Positions 17,759 to 28,587 of a DNA stretch of 64,000 nt are shown piece by piece. How positions within the stretch are numbered: position 1 is the first letter of the stretch; each line of letters opens with the position of its first letter. A program made the translations under genes and the position numbers. Below the pieces are notes generated by a model, which made no database searches, had not been told where the DNA came from, and saw only the letters and a list, made by a program, of their open reading frames with translations. Source of the DNA: Bog-532 sp963742865 (GTDB lineage: Bacteria; Actinomycetota; Actinomycetes; Streptosporangiales; Streptosporangiaceae); the NCBI GenBank assembly GCA_963742865.1, contig CAVUNW010000035.1, positions 62,001 to 126,000 on the forward strand, given 5' to 3'.

Positions 17759-20095
17759 ATGTCAGCGGATGAGCACGATGACGCGTGGACGTTAATCGAC
17801 CCGGCGTGGGCCCGGGCAGCCCGAAATGACGACGACGGCCGCGGCCGTTCATGGCCGGACGATGAGGATTGGGATCCGGAGGCTCCGGGGCTGGATATCG
17901 AGGATTGGGACGCTCCCGGGCTGGACGTTGAGCGCGGGGATGCTGGCGTCCAGGGGCCCGATGCCGGGGACCGGGGCCCCGGCAGTTCGCCGGCCGTTGC
18001 TCCCGGGGGCTCACCCGGGTCCGGGCAGCGAAGGCGGCGCGCCGCACAGGCGGTGCCGGAGGTGCTGGACGCCGGGTTCTTGCCGCGGGCTGTTGTCCCG
18101 CCGCCGCTGTCCGGCCTGACCGCCGGGCCCGCAGGGGGGTTCGCTGCCGGGAACGAGCTGGACGTCATGGTTCCGGGGGTGCCGCTGGCTGGGTTCGCCG
18201 AGGACGTGACCGGGGCCGATGGCCGCTGTACTGCGGCGTCTGATGATCAGCTGATCGGGGTGCTGCGGGCCTGGGACCGGCTCGAATCGTGGACCGCCGC
18301 CCGCAAGCTCGCCGTGATCGCGGAGCTGATCCGGCGCCGTCCCGCGCCCGGCTGCCCGCCGGCCGGGGCGGCCGCGATGCCGGCCGGGTGGGGGAAGTTC
18401 TGCGGCGATGAGCTCGCCGCCGCCACCGCCACCGCGAAGCTGGCCGCCGACAAGACGCTGAACCTCGCCCACGACCTGGCGGTCCGGCTGCCGCGCACCG
18501 CCCGGGCCCTGCACGAGGGCACCATCACGCTGTATAAGGCGCGGCTGATCGCCGACGCCACCCGCGACCTGACCCCCGAAGAGGCGGCCGCCGCCGAGGC
18601 CCTGATCCTGGACGGCGCGGCCGGGAAGACCCCCGGGCAGCTGCGGGCCGTCACCGCCCGGGCCGTCGTCACGGTCAACCCCGATGCCGCCCGGGCGCGG
18701 CGGGAACGCGCCCAGCGGGACGCCCGGGTCGAGCTGTGGCGCGAAGACGCCGGCACCGCCGCCCTGTGCGGCCGGGACCTGCCGCCCGCCGACGCGCTGG
18801 CCGCCGACCAGGCCATCACCGCCTGCGCCCGGGACCTGAAAGCCGCCGGGCTGGACGGCACCCTGGACCAGCTGCGCGCCCGCGCCTTCCTCGACCTGGC
18901 CCTGGGCGTCTGCTCCCGCCCGGCGCACCCGAATGACCCCGGCGAACCCGCAACCGGCCACGAACCCCGGGACGCCCCGGGCAGCGGTCAGCACCGCAGC
19001 CGCCCGGCCACGGACGCGACCGCAGACGACAGCGCCACCGGCACCCGCGCAGACGCGGGCACCCGGGCAGACGCGGGCGCGGGGGACGCCGCCACGCGAG
19101 GCGATGGCGGCCCAGGGACCGCGGGCGATGAGAGCACCGGCGACCGGGACAGCGGCAATGGCGTCCCGGTCAACGACGCCGCCCACGGCAGCGGCACTCA
19201 CCGCGCAGCCGCCGGTGGCGGCCCCGGCAGCGGACCGGGCAGCGGCCTGGCCGCGCGGATCAACCTGACCATTCCGCTGGCCACCCTAATCGGCCTGGCC
19301 GAACGGCCCGGCGAAGCCACCGGGCTCGGCGCGATCGACCCCGCCCTGGCCCGCACCCTGGCCCACGCCGCCGCCCCCGACCCCCGCACCACCTGGTGTG
19401 TGACCGTCACCGACCAGGACGGCCACCCCACCGCGCACGGCTGCGCCCGGCCAGCCCGCGGCAAACCGGGCCGCCGGGACACACCCGCCGGCCCCGATAG
19501 ACCCGGCAGCCAGAAAGCGCCGGGCAGCCGGGAAAGACCGGGTAACCGGGACGGACGGGGCAGCCGAATCAGACCCGGCGGCCAGCCAGCACCGAGTAAC
19601 GGCAACGGACCCGCCAGCCGGGTGAGACGCGGCAGCACGGCCGGAACAGCCGGCCAGGGCGCCACCGCGTTCACCCAGGAGGGAGACAGCGGGCCGCCGG
19701 GCGGGTACGGGCGCTGGCGACTACAGCCCCCGGGCGGGAGCCGGGAACTCCTCATCGGGATCGAGCCGCTCGCCGTCCTCGACTGCGACCACCGCCACGA
19801 GTCAGCCGGCTACCAGCCCAGCGACACACTCCGGCACCTGGTCGAGATCCGCGACGGCGAATGCGACTGGCCCCCCTGCCGGCGGGCGGCCCGCCGCTGC
19901 GACTTCGAGCACGCCATCCCCTACGACCAGGGCGGACGAACCTGCGCCTGCAACGCCGGACCCCGATGCCGGCACCACCACCACGCCAAACAAGCCCCCG
20001 GCTGGAACCTCCAGCAGCACCTGCCCGGCTACCACACCTGGACCACACCCGCCGGGCGCACCTACACCACCGGCCCCACCCAGTACCCAGTGTGA
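17759..20095 (+). CDS. DUF222 / 13E12-repeat HNH endonuclease-like protein
   Basis: A 778-residue protein of the 13E12 (REP13E12) family, common as repeated genes in actinobacteria. The start at 17759 follows GGGGGAGG. The N-terminal 100 residues are acidic and repetitive. Residues 160-390 are DUF222 (L-R-A-W-D-R-L-E-S-W-T-A-A-R-K-L, then an A-R-L-I-A-D-A-T segment). A long disordered Gly/Thr/Ala/Arg-rich region follows. The C-terminal HNH domain (F-E-H-A-I-P-Y-D-Q-G-G then C-R-H-H-H-H-A-K-Q) carries the metal-binding Cys and His residues. Nuclease activity and mobility are suspected but unproven. It overlaps tail to tail with the antisense dehydrogenase frame. Confidence 0.85.
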   Translation: MSADEHDDAWTLIDPAWARAARNDDDGRGRSWPDDEDWDPEAPGLDIEDWDAPGLDVERGDAGVQGPDAGDRGPGSSPAVAPGGSPGSGQRRRRAAQAVPEVLDAGFLPRAVVPPPLSGLTAGPAGGFAAGNELDVMVPGVPLAGFAEDVTGADGRCTAASDDQLIGVLRAWDRLESWTAARKLAVIAELIRRRPAPGCPPAGAAAMPAGWGKFCGDELAAATATAKLAADKTLNLAHDLAVRLPRTARALHEGTITLYKARLIADATRDLTPEEAAAAEALILDGAAGKTPGQLRAVTARAVVTVNPDAARARRERAQRDARVELWREDAGTAALCGRDLPPADALAADQAITACARDLKAAGLDGTLDQLRARAFLDLALGVCSRPAHPNDPGEPATGHEPRDAPGSGQHRSRPATDATADDSATGTRADAGTRADAGAGDAATRGDGGPGTAGDESTGDRDSGNGVPVNDAAHGSGTHRAAAGGGPGSGPGSGLAARINLTIPLATLIGLAERPGEATGLGAIDPALARTLAHAAAPDPRTTWCVTVTDQDGHPTAHGCARPARGKPGRRDTPAGPDRPGSQKAPGSRERPGNRDGRGSRIRPGGQPAPSNGNGPASRVRRGSTAGTAGQGATAFTQEGDSGPPGGYGRWRLQPPGGSRELLIGIEPLAVLDCDHRHESAGYQPSDTLRHLVEIRDGECDWPPCRRAARRCDFEHAIPYDQGGRTCACNAGPRCRHHHHAKQAPGWNLQQHLPGYHTWTTPAGRTYTTGPTQYPV

Positions 20096-21163
20096 CAGCT
20101 GGGGTCCGGGAGCCCGGCTCGGGACTGATGGGGTGGCCCCGGGGGCTAACGAGGCGCGGGGGTCGATGTGCACTTTGGGGGCATCTCCCCACTCGGGCGG
20201 GCGGTGACCGGCCAGGACGGTTGCCACCTGCTCCAGCCCGACGGTCGCGGCCACGATGGGCCGGGGGTCTACGTCCCCGCTGGCGTACAGCGAGATCGTC
20301 TCGGCCAGGCCACCGGAGGCACTGAGCACGCCGGTTGCGGTGACGTCCTTCAGCACCAGCGTCCGCGTGTCGAGCAGGCTGGGCTCGGCGGACAGGCCGA
20401 TGTAGACGACACGGCCGCCCGGTTCCACGATCCTCGCGGCCAGCGACGGCACCTCCTGCGCCGTCGAGGCGTCGATCACCGCGTCGAAGGGCAGCTCCGG
20501 GAGTGTGTCCCGGATCCAGGTGGAGCCGAATCCCAGCTCACGCGCGAACCGCAGCGACGGCTCGTCCCGCCCGAGCAGGTGGACATCGGCGCCCTGGGAA
20601 CGCGCGATCTGCGCGGCGAGCAGCCCGATGGTGCCCGGGCCCATGACCAGCAGCCTTTGGCCGCCGCCGGCTAGCGCGGCGCGGACCGCGCGCAGCGCGT
20701 TGCCGCCCGGCTCGACGAGGGCACCGGCGGCCGCGCCGACACCGGCCGGAAGGGGGTGCAGGGCGCTGGCTGGGACAAGGAGATGCTCGGCGAGGGCACC
20801 CGGCCAGCCGCCCCGGATGCCGATCTCGTAACGCTCCGCGCACAGGTGCTGGCGGCCGCCGAGGCAACGGCGGCACTGGCGGCAGCCCAGCATCGTGTCG
20901 CCGGTCACCCGCTGCCCCACCCAGGACGAGGTGGCCGGGTCCCCGGCCTGGACGACCACGCCGCACCATTCGTGGCCGATACGCACGGGGTAGTGCGCCT
21001 CGCCGGTACGCAGGTAGGCCATGTGGCCGCTAAAGAACTCCATGTCCGTGCCGCAGACACCGGCCCGCTCGACGTCCACGACCACCTGCCCCGGAGCCGG
21101 TGAGGGCGGGTCGATATCGCGGACCGCACCCTGGCCCGGCCCGGTGACGACGAACGCGCGCAT
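19802..21163 (-). CDS. Zinc-dependent alcohol/polyol dehydrogenase with read-on 3' end
   Basis: Medium-chain dehydrogenase. Catalytic zinc ligands are in A-G-V-C-G-T-D-M-E-F (Cys near 37) and G-H-E-W-C-G (His near 64). The structural zinc cysteines are at C-R-Q-C-R-R-C-L-G-G-R-Q-H-L-C, and the Rossmann motif is G-P-G-T-I-G-L-L. The family part ends around W-G-D-A-P-K-V-H-I-D-P-R (about 20155). No stop follows there, so the frame runs some 110 codons further, antisense through the end of the DUF222 gene, which suggests the normal 3' end was lost when that element arrived. It shares a divergent promoter region with the dehydratase at 21262, so a sugar-acid or polyol pathway is likely. Confidence 0.85.
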   Translation of the reverse strand: MRAFVVTGPGQGAVRDIDPPSPAPGQVVVDVERAGVCGTDMEFFSGHMAYLRTGEAHYPVRIGHEWCGVVVQAGDPATSSWVGQRVTGDTMLGCRQCRRCLGGRQHLCAERYEIGIRGGWPGALAEHLLVPASALHPLPAGVGAAAGALVEPGGNALRAVRAALAGGGQRLLVMGPGTIGLLAAQIARSQGADVHLLGRDEPSLRFARELGFGSTWIRDTLPELPFDAVIDASTAQEVPSLAARIVEPGGRVVYIGLSAEPSLLDTRTLVLKDVTATGVLSASGGLAETISLYASGDVDPRPIVAATVGLEQVATVLAGHRPPEWGDAPKVHIDPRASLAPGATPSVPSRAPGPQLSHWVLGGAGGVGAPGGCGPGVVAGQVLLEVPAGGLFGVVVVPASGSGVAGAGSSALVVGDGVLEVAAAGRPPAGGPVAFAVADLDQVPECVAGLVAG

Positions 21164-21261
21164 GCCGGCTACCTGCTGGTCCGGGCGGCAGGCGCGAGGG
21201 TGGCGAGGGTAACGTCCATGGCGTTCCGAATATTAGATCGAGATACCGGGAGCAGGAAACC

Positions 21262-22978
21262 ATGTCTGATCTGCGCAGTGCCCAGTGGTATGGCGGGCAG
21301 GGCCGGAATGCGTACATCCACCGGGCGTGGATGCGCCGGGGCGCGCCCGACTCGGCCTTTACCGGGCGGCCGCAGATCGCGATCGCGAACACGGCCTCGG
21401 ACCTCGTGCCGTGCAACCGGCACCTGACGGAGGTCGCCGAGCACGTTGCCGCCGGCATCTGGGAAGCCGGCGGGGTCCCGCTCGACATGCCGGTCGTGTC
21501 GCTGGGCGAAACGCAGGTCCGGCCCACCGCGATGCTGTGGCGGAACATGGCCGCCATGGCGATCGAGGAGATGATCCGCGCCAACCCGATCGACGGCGTG
21601 GTGCTGCTCGGCGGATGCGACAAGACGATTCCCGCCCTGCTGATGGGGGCGGCGTCGGTTGACCTGCCCGCGGTGGTCGTGCCCGGCGGCCCGATGCTGA
21701 CCGGCACGTTCCGCGGTATGCCGCTCGGCTGCGGGACCGACGTATGGCGGCTGAGCGAGGACGTCCGCGCGGGCAAGCTCTCTGAGCAGGAGTTCCTCCA
21801 ATCCGAGTCGTCGATGATCCGCAGCCGCGGGCACTGCAACACCATGGGGACCGCCTCCACGATGGGGCTGCTGGCCGAGGTACTCGGTATGACGCTGCCC
21901 GGCACCGCAGGCCTGCCCGCTCCGGACAGCCGGCTGCTCGCCCAGGCACACGGCACCGGGGTGCTGGCCGTCGAAATGGCCCAGGAGGGCCGGCGGCCCA
22001 GCCAGGTTCTGTCAGCGGCCTCGTTCCGCAACGCAATCGTGGCCCTGGCCGCGCTGGGCGGTTCGACCAACGCCGTCGTGCACCTGCTCGCGATCGCCGG
22101 CCGTCTCGGCATCCCGCTCACCCTGGACGATTTCGACCGCATCGGCGCGGACGTGCCCGCTGCTGGTCAACCTGCAGCCCGCCGGGCAGCACCTGATGGA
22201 GGACTTCCACCGCGCCGGGGGCCTGCAGGCCGTGCTCCGCGAGGTCGAGGACCTGCTCGATCCCGCGGCGCTTACCGTCACCGGCCGCCCGCTGGTGGAT
22301 TACCTGGCGGAGGCAGAGATCTGGGACGCCGACGTCATCCGGGGCCGCCAGAACCCGTTGCAGGACGCAGCCGGGATCGCCGTGCTGCGCGGCAACCTGG
22401 CGCCCAGCGGAGCGATCATCAAGCCCGCCGCGGCCTCACCGGATCTGCTGCAGCACCGTGGCCGGGCGGTGGTCTTCGATTCCGTCGAGGATCTGCACAC
22501 CCGTCTCGACGACCCGGCCCTGGACGTCGACGCCGATTCGGTACTCGTGCTGCGCGGCTGTGGGCCGCGAGGCTACCCGGGGATGCCGGAGGTGTCGAAC
22601 ATGCCGCTGCCGGCCAAGCTGCTGCGCGAGGGCGTGCGGGACATGGTGCGGATCTGTGATGGCCGGATGAGCGGCACCGCGTACGGGACCGTCGTTCTGC
22701 ACGTCGCCCCGGAGGGAGCGGCGGGCGGCCCGCTCAGCAAGATCCGGACCGGCGACTGGATCGTTCTGGACGTGCCCGGGCGCCGGGTCGACGTGGAACT
22801 GACCGAGGACGAGCTGCGGGACCGCCCGGTGGCCCGCGCGATGACCGACGCCGTCGCGAAGCCCCGCCGCGGCTGGGAACTGCTGTACGTCAACAGCGTG
22901 CAGGGTGCCGAGGCCGGAGCGGACCTCGATTTCCTTCGCGGCTCCAGCGGGGATCAGGTCAACCGCGACTCTCACTGA
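21262..22978 (+). CDS. IlvD/Edd-family dehydratase (sugar-acid type), one frameshift
   Basis: Iron-sulfur dehydratase that turns a dihydroxy acid or aldonate into a 2-oxo acid. Cluster cysteines lie in V-P-C-N-R-H, G-G-C-D-K-T and S-R-G-H-C-N-T-M-G-T-A; the C-terminal R-I-C-D-G-R-M-S-G-T segment is conserved. About 570 residues fit the sugar-acid (arabonate/xylonate) branch better than valine-pathway IlvD, and the neighbouring zinc dehydrogenase agrees; this is inference. The frame breaks at about 22158: dropping one G restores V-P-L-L-V-N-L-Q-P-A-G. The second part reads from there to 22978. Start ATG 21262 follows GGAGCAGGAAACC. Confidence 0.85.
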
Positions 22979-23304
22979 GGGCCGGTGCCGATACCGTCGG
23001 CGCTGCCGTTCAGTCCGTGCACGGTCGTGATGTCGGCCAGGCCGGAGATCGTCAGTACCGGGGCGAGCAGCGGCGTCGCGATCAGCTCGATGTGTCCCGC
23101 GTGCGTGAAGAGCACCGTGAGGCCGGCGCTGTCCAGGTACTCCACGCCAGTGAGATCGACGACTAGCCGGCCGTCAGCGGCCGATGCCCGGCTCAGCGCG
23201 TCCCGGAAGTACTCGGCGTTGCTCATGTCGATCTCGCCAACGGCGGTCACGACCGGCGTCCCGTCCGGCCGCCGGTCAGTGGACAGGGTGAGCGGAGCGG
23301 TCAT
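22972..23304 (-). CDS. STAS-domain anti-sigma factor antagonist
   Basis: A 110-residue RsbV/SpoIIAA-like protein. The phosphorylatable serine lies in E-Y-L-D-S-A-G-L-T-V-L (about residue 60). Its ATG overlaps the stop of the large hybrid kinase/phosphatase gene (23301-23304), so it is translationally coupled to it and is its probable substrate: the RsbW-like domain would phosphorylate it and the PP2C domain dephosphorylate it. The 3' end overlaps the convergent dehydratase by 7 nt. Confidence 0.88.
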   Translation of the reverse strand: MTAPLTLSTDRRPDGTPVVTAVGEIDMSNAEYFRDALSRASAADGRLVVDLTGVEYLDSAGLTVLFTHAGHIELIATPLLAPVLTISGLADITTVHGLNGSADGIGTGPQ

Positions 23305-26300
23305 GGGGTGATCCTCAGCTGCATGTCGACGGTGGTGCCGGCATCACCGGGCTCGATGGTTACCCGCTGCATGAGGGCGCGCATCAGCGGTATGCCGTGT
23401 CCGCGGTTCGTCCGCCCGGCCGACTGGGAAATCTTCCACCGGCCGGTGTCGGTGATGGTCAGCCGGAGCTGGGTCACGGTGGCGGCGGCCCGCAGCCGGA
23501 TCTGCTCGCCGGGAGCATTCTGGTGGCCATGCTCGACCGCGTTGGCGCATGCCTCCCCGGCCGCGACGAGCACGTCCTGGACCGTCCGATGGCTGAGACC
23601 GCACCGGCTCAGCCATGTCCGCAGCGTGGCCCGGACGGGGGCGAGCTGGCCTGATTCCGCGGGGAAGGTCAGCTCGAGCGGGGCCGGATGGCGGTAGAGA
23701 ACCAGCGCGACGTCGTCTTCGTAGCCGCCATCCGGAGCCATGCCCGTCATGATGGCGGTGGCGAGGTCCTCGACGTCCGCCGAGCCGCCCCGGTGGATGG
23801 CCGATCCGGCCTCGGCGATCCCGCTATCCATGGAGCGACGGCGCCGCTCGACCAGGCCGTCGGTGTACAGCAGCAGCGCCGCCCGTGCGGGCATGATGCA
23901 GCTGGCCTCGGTGCGCTCGATCCCGGGCCGCACCGCAAGCGGGAACGAGCGGCCGTCCTCAAGCAATTCGGTGCGCCCGTCTGGCAGGGCCAGGATGCCC
24001 GGCGGGTGGCCGGCGCTGCTGTAGGTCAGCCGCCGGCGTCCCGGTCGAGGATGCCGCAGAAGACCGTGCTGCAGATCGCGCCGGGGATGAGAGCGGCGAA
24101 ACGGTCCATGGCCGTGAGCGCCTGGGCGGCGCTGGAGTCCTGCAGCAGCAGGGCACGGCAGGCGCTGCGCAGCTGGCCCATCACGGTCGCGGCGTCCAGC
24201 CCATGCCCGACACAGTCGCCGACGACGATGCCGATCCGCCCGTCGGGCAGTTCCACGATGTCGTACCAGTCGCCGCCGACCTCGAGCGGGCGGTTGGCAG
24301 GCTCATAACACGCGGCGAAGCCGGCGGGCAGCCGGGCCGGGCCGAGGATGGCCCGCTGCAGGGCGAGGGCCGTCTCCCGCTGCTGGTCGGTCTGGTACAC
24401 CCGGTGCAGCGCCTGGCCGAGATAGCCGCACAGCAACGCCAGCAGGGCCCGGTCCTCGGCGCTGAACGGACGGGCCGCGTCCACGTCGATCCAGACGGCC
24501 AGCACGCCCAGCGGATGCTCGACCGTGATCCCGACCGCCCCGGCGTCAGAACTACCGGAGGGGCTGAGCAGGGGCTGGCGGCGCAGCGCGCTGATCCGCT
24601 CCCGCAGCGGTGCCGGGAGGTCCGGCCAGCTCGCTTCCGCGCCGGACGACATGACCGCTGGCTGCTCGCCGCCGGCCCAGGTGACGGCGAGCACGCGGCG
24701 CGCGTGCCAGAGCCGCTGCAGTTCGTTGATCGCCCCCTGGAGCGCCTGCGGAACGCTGCTGGCCCGCGAGAGCAGCAGGCCCATGGCGGCCAGGGCGGCC
24801 TCGCGCTGCCCGGCGTAGTGCTCGGCGGTGATGTCGCGCAGGGTACCGACGACCATGCGCCGTCCGGTATCCGGGTCCTGCACCTCATTGAAGCTCGCTG
24901 CCACCCACAGCCGGTGGCCATCCCGGTGGGTGACGGGGGCCACGAAGCTTCCCTTGCTCTGCCGTATGAGCTGGCCGAAGGCCTCGCTGACCTGGCGGTG
25001 CGCCTCCGGCTCGGTGTCCTGTCGCGGCCACCACACGTGCTCGGCCGGATAGGGCAGGCCTTCGGGGCCGTAGCCCATGAGGCCGGCGAACGCGGCATTG
25101 ATCTCAACGACCGTGCCGTCCTCGTCGCACAGGAAGAACGCCTCGTGCAGCGAATCGATCAGCGCGGCGCGCCACTTCGCGTGGTGGTTGCGCAGCTGCG
25201 CCAGCTCCACGTTGGCCCGCACCCGTGCGAGCAGTTCAGCGGCGGAGAACGGCTTGACGAGATAGTCGTCCGCACCCGCCTCCAGGCCCTCGATCGCGGC
25301 TTCCTGCCCGGCTCGCGCCGACAGCAGCAGCACCGGCACGTCGGCGGTGCGCGGATCGGAGCGGAGCGCGGCGACCAGGGCGAGGCCGTCCAGACCCGGC
25401 ATCATCACGTCGCTGATGACCAGATCGGGCGGGCTGGCGCGCACCGCGTCCAGCGCCGTCAGCCCGTCCGCCACCGCCGCGACCTCATAGTGGGCCCGCA
25501 GCAGCCGCTGCAGGTATTCGCGCATGTCGGCGTTGTCGTCCGCGAGCAGGATCCGCGCCGTGGACGCTGGGCCCGCCGGGCCCGCCGGGCCGGACCCGCC
25601 GTGCGATTCCCGGAGCTGGGCACCTGCGGCCGGCGGCAGCGCTTCCAGGGATATCTCACTGCCGGGCAGCCAGCGCAGCGCCTCCTCGACGAACGGGTCG
25701 GCCGCGGCCGAGACCATGTCCGGTCCCGCGGCCGGGGCCACGTGGCGGCCGGCAGGTGATCGTGACCGAACGGCAGCCGGATGGTGAAGGCCGTCCCGGC
25801 TCCCGCGGTGCTGTCGGCCGTGATCGTGCCGTGGTGCAGGCCGACGAGTTCCCGGACCAGGGCCAGGCCGATGCCGCTGCCCTCGTTGGACCGCGAGCGC
25901 GTGCTGGGGATGCGGTGGAAGCGCTCGAACAGCCGGGGCATCTCGTCCGCGGCCACCCCGATCCCGGTGTCGGCGATCCGCAGCGTGGCCTGCCCGTCCG
26001 CGGCGCCCAGCGTCACACTGATGGCGCCGTCGAAGGTGAACTTCAGCGCGTTGCTCAGCAGGTTGAGGACGACCTTCTCCCACATCTCCCGGTCGACGTA
26101 GACCGGCTCGGGCAACGCGGCGCAGTCCACCTCGTAGGACAGGCCGGCCCGTTCGATCGCCGAACGGAAGACGCTGGCCAGGTCCGCGGTGAAGGCGGCC
26201 AGATCCACGGGCTCGTAGCGCGCCTGCATCCGGCCGGCCTGGATACGAGAGAAGTCGAGCAGCGTGTTCACCAGCTTGCCCAGGCGCAGGCCATTGCGGT

Positions 26301-27462
26301 GAATGACGTCGAGTTCCTGCCGGACGGCCTGGTCACCGGGGGGCAGCTGCCCGCGCAGTTCCTCCAGCGGCCCCATGATGAGCGTGAGCGGCGTCCGGAA
26401 CTCGTGGCTGATATTGGAGAAGAACGCGGTCTTGGCCCGGTCCAGCTCGGCGAGCTCCTCAGCCCGCCGCTGCTGGAGCTGGTAGGCCACGGCCCCGTTG
26501 ATCAGGGCCGCGGCCTGCTGGGCAACCAGGCCGAGGAAGGATCCGTAAGCCTCGTCGAGCGTCCGCCCGGCGCTGGCCGCGAGGACGATCACCCCGACCG
26601 TCTGGCCGCCGGTCTCGCCCGGCAGCGGCAGGACCATCGCCTGCGCAGGGGAGGTCTCCCAGCCCCCGGTGGGCAGCGCGGCGAAGCGCGCGCCGACATC
26701 GGTCAGGGTGACCGGCTGCCCGCTGCGCAGCACCTCGCTGACCGGCCAGGCGCCCGGGCCGGAGGCGATCGGAACGGGAGTGTCCTCAGGCGGGCTGCTC
26801 GCGGCCAGGATCGTTTCGTCTGTTCCTGGCTGGCGCAGGTAGATGGCGGCGAACGGGATGTCCGCAGCCGCGCGCCCCAGCGCCTGGGTGACGAGGCGGC
26901 AGGCCTCAGTGGCGCTGCGGGCCCGGCCCGCCAGTGTCCCCAGGTCCTGCAGGGCGGCGAGACGGCGCTCGCCGATGACGCGCTCGGTCGTGTCGCTGAC
27001 CGCCGTAAAGACGCCCCGCACCGTGCCGTCGTCGTCGTGCAGCGGGCTGTAGGAGTAGGTCCAGTAGGTCTCCTCCCAGTAACCGTGCCGGTTCATCGGC
27101 AATAGCAGGTCTTCGGACCAGGTGGCCTGGCCGCTGGCCATCACGGAGGTCAGCATGGGGCCGATGATGTCCCAGATCTCGGTCCACACTGTCTCGCCCG
27201 GCTTGGCCAGGGCCGGGTGCTTGGAACCCAGCAGCGGGAGGTAGGCGTCGTTGTAGAAGAAGCGGAGCTGCTCGCCCCACCACACGATCATCGGGAACCG
27301 CGAGGTCAGGCAGATCCGGCAGGCGGTGCGCAGGCTCGCCGGCCAGCCGCGCGGATCGCCCAGCACCGATTCTGCCCACGGGTAGGCACGCATCCGGTGG
27401 GCCATCTCACCATCACCGGGGAAAAGCACGTCCGCCGGTTCGGCGTGCTCAGGACCACTCAT
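23301..27462 (-). CDS. Hybrid sensor kinase / receiver / PP2C phosphatase / RsbW-like protein, two frameshifts
   Basis: One protein of about 1,385 residues is spread over three frames. Order: PAS-like sensor (1-145), GAF (165-320), HisKA with S-H-E-F-R-T-P and His353, HATPase (N-L-L-S-N-A-L-K-F; G-S-G-I-G-L-A-L), receiver (V-I-S-D-V-M-M-P-G-L-D-G), PAS, GAF, SpoIIE/PP2C (G-G-D-W-Y-D-I, V-G-D-C-V-G-H-G, L-Y-T-D-G-L) and a C-terminal RsbW-type ATPase (G-E-A-C-A-N-A-V-E-H-G). Breaks lie near 25750 (kinase to receiver) and 24030 (inside PP2C); one base each restores the family sequence. ATG 27462 has GGGAGGAAAG. With the coupled STAS gene it could feed two-component input into sigma-factor partner switching. 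Confidence 0.85.
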
Positions 27463-27676
27463 CGCGCCCTTTCCTCCCAGCCCGTCCTTCCCGCGGGCGG
27501 CCGGCTGCGGTGCCCGGAGGTGTCGCGGGGATGCGATAAGTTGTCTGACGCAAACTTTCCCGGCAGGTGTACCTGTCCGGTGAGGCACGAAACCGGGCCC
27601 GGCGGCGCTCAGTACGCCAGCGTCGTCCCGTCCGGCCCTCGCGTCCTTTCCAGAACGATATCGCCCGGGAGGCGAG

Positions 27677-28039
27677 GTGCCAGAGGCTGATCCAGATCTC
27701 GTGGTCACGCTGCATCCGCATCCCGGCGGTGCCTGCCTGATGTCGGTCTCTGGAGAGCTGGACTATCACACGGCACCCCGGCTCCGGGCCGGCCTGGATG
27801 AGGTGCCGCTGGACCAGAACGTCAGCCTGATCCTTGACCTGTCCGGCCTGACCTACTGCGACTCCACCGGCATCAGCATTCTGGTCAGCACCTATCACCA
27901 GGCGCGGGCAGCCGGGGCGACGCTCGCCCTGGCCGGCCTGAACGCCGACATTGCCCGTGTCTTCCGCGTCATCGGGCTGGATCAGGTTTTCACGTCCTAC
28001 GACACCGTCGAAGCCGCCTCCCGTGCGCTGCGGACGTGA
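27677..28039 (+). CDS. STAS-domain anti-sigma factor antagonist
   Basis: A 120-residue SpoIIAA-like protein with the phospho-acceptor serine in T-Y-C-D-S-T-G-I-S-I-L (about residue 58). The GTG at 27677 has GGGAGGCGAG upstream. It is divergent from the large hybrid gene across a 214-bp region, so the locus holds two STAS proteins around one kinase/phosphatase. The cognate sigma factor is not in the vicinity. Confidence 0.88.
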   Translation: MPEADPDLVVTLHPHPGGACLMSVSGELDYHTAPRLRAGLDEVPLDQNVSLILDLSGLTYCDSTGISILVSTYHQARAAGATLALAGLNADIARVFRVIGLDQVFTSYDTVEAASRALRT

Positions 28040-28048
28040 TCGCGGAAA

Positions 28049-28492
28049 TCAGCGCGGATGCCGCTCGCGGACGATCCTGGCCAGGGTGCGGAGCATGCGC
28101 TCGTTGCGGAACCGCAGCAGCCCCTCGACCGCGATCGAATGCCACCGCGCCCCGGGACCGGTCAGCGGGTGCTCATCCATGATCAGGACCGTCCTGCCGT
28201 CGCCCCAGGGCAGCAGTTCAATCGCTATCCGTGCGGTCCCCAGCCGTCCCGCGTGCGCTTCCAGCTCCAGGTGCCGCCCGGGGTCCACCATCCGCACCGT
28301 GGTGATGTCGTCGTAGCTCAGCGGGCCGATCCGCACCGTGTAGCGGATCGCGGAGCCGGTCTCGGGCCAGCGGGGATCGACGTCGCAGGTCTGCTGCGTA
28401 CCCATCACCCACTCGCCGTACGCCCTGCCGTCGGCCAGGACATCCCAGACCTCGGCCGGCCCCCGGTCGACGAGCATATTCAGCACCGCCAT
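28049..28492 (-). CDS. SRPBCC-family protein
   Basis: A 147-residue START/Bet v1-like protein (polyketide cyclase/dehydrase superfamily): an N-terminal helix after V-D-R-G-P-A-E-V-W-D-V-L-A-D-G, a beta-sheet core and a long C-terminal helix ending R-T-L-A-R-I-V-R-E-R. Such proteins bind hydrophobic ligands; the ligand is unknown. It ends 9 bp from the STAS gene (convergent) and is divergent from the ABC-kinase operon. Confidence 0.8.
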   Translation of the reverse strand: MAVLNMLVDRGPAEVWDVLADGRAYGEWVMGTQQTCDVDPRWPETGSAIRYTVRIGPLSYDDITTVRMVDPGRHLELEAHAGRLGTARIAIELLPWGDGRTVLIMDEHPLTGPGARWHSIAVEGLLRFRNERMLRTLARIVRERHPR

Positions 28493-28587
28493 GCGACCTG
28501 GCTACCCGCATCCGCCCGGCTCAACCGCGGCCGGGCGCATCGGCGGGCCGGCCCCGCAAGTGGCGAGGCCGCGGGACAGACCACACA

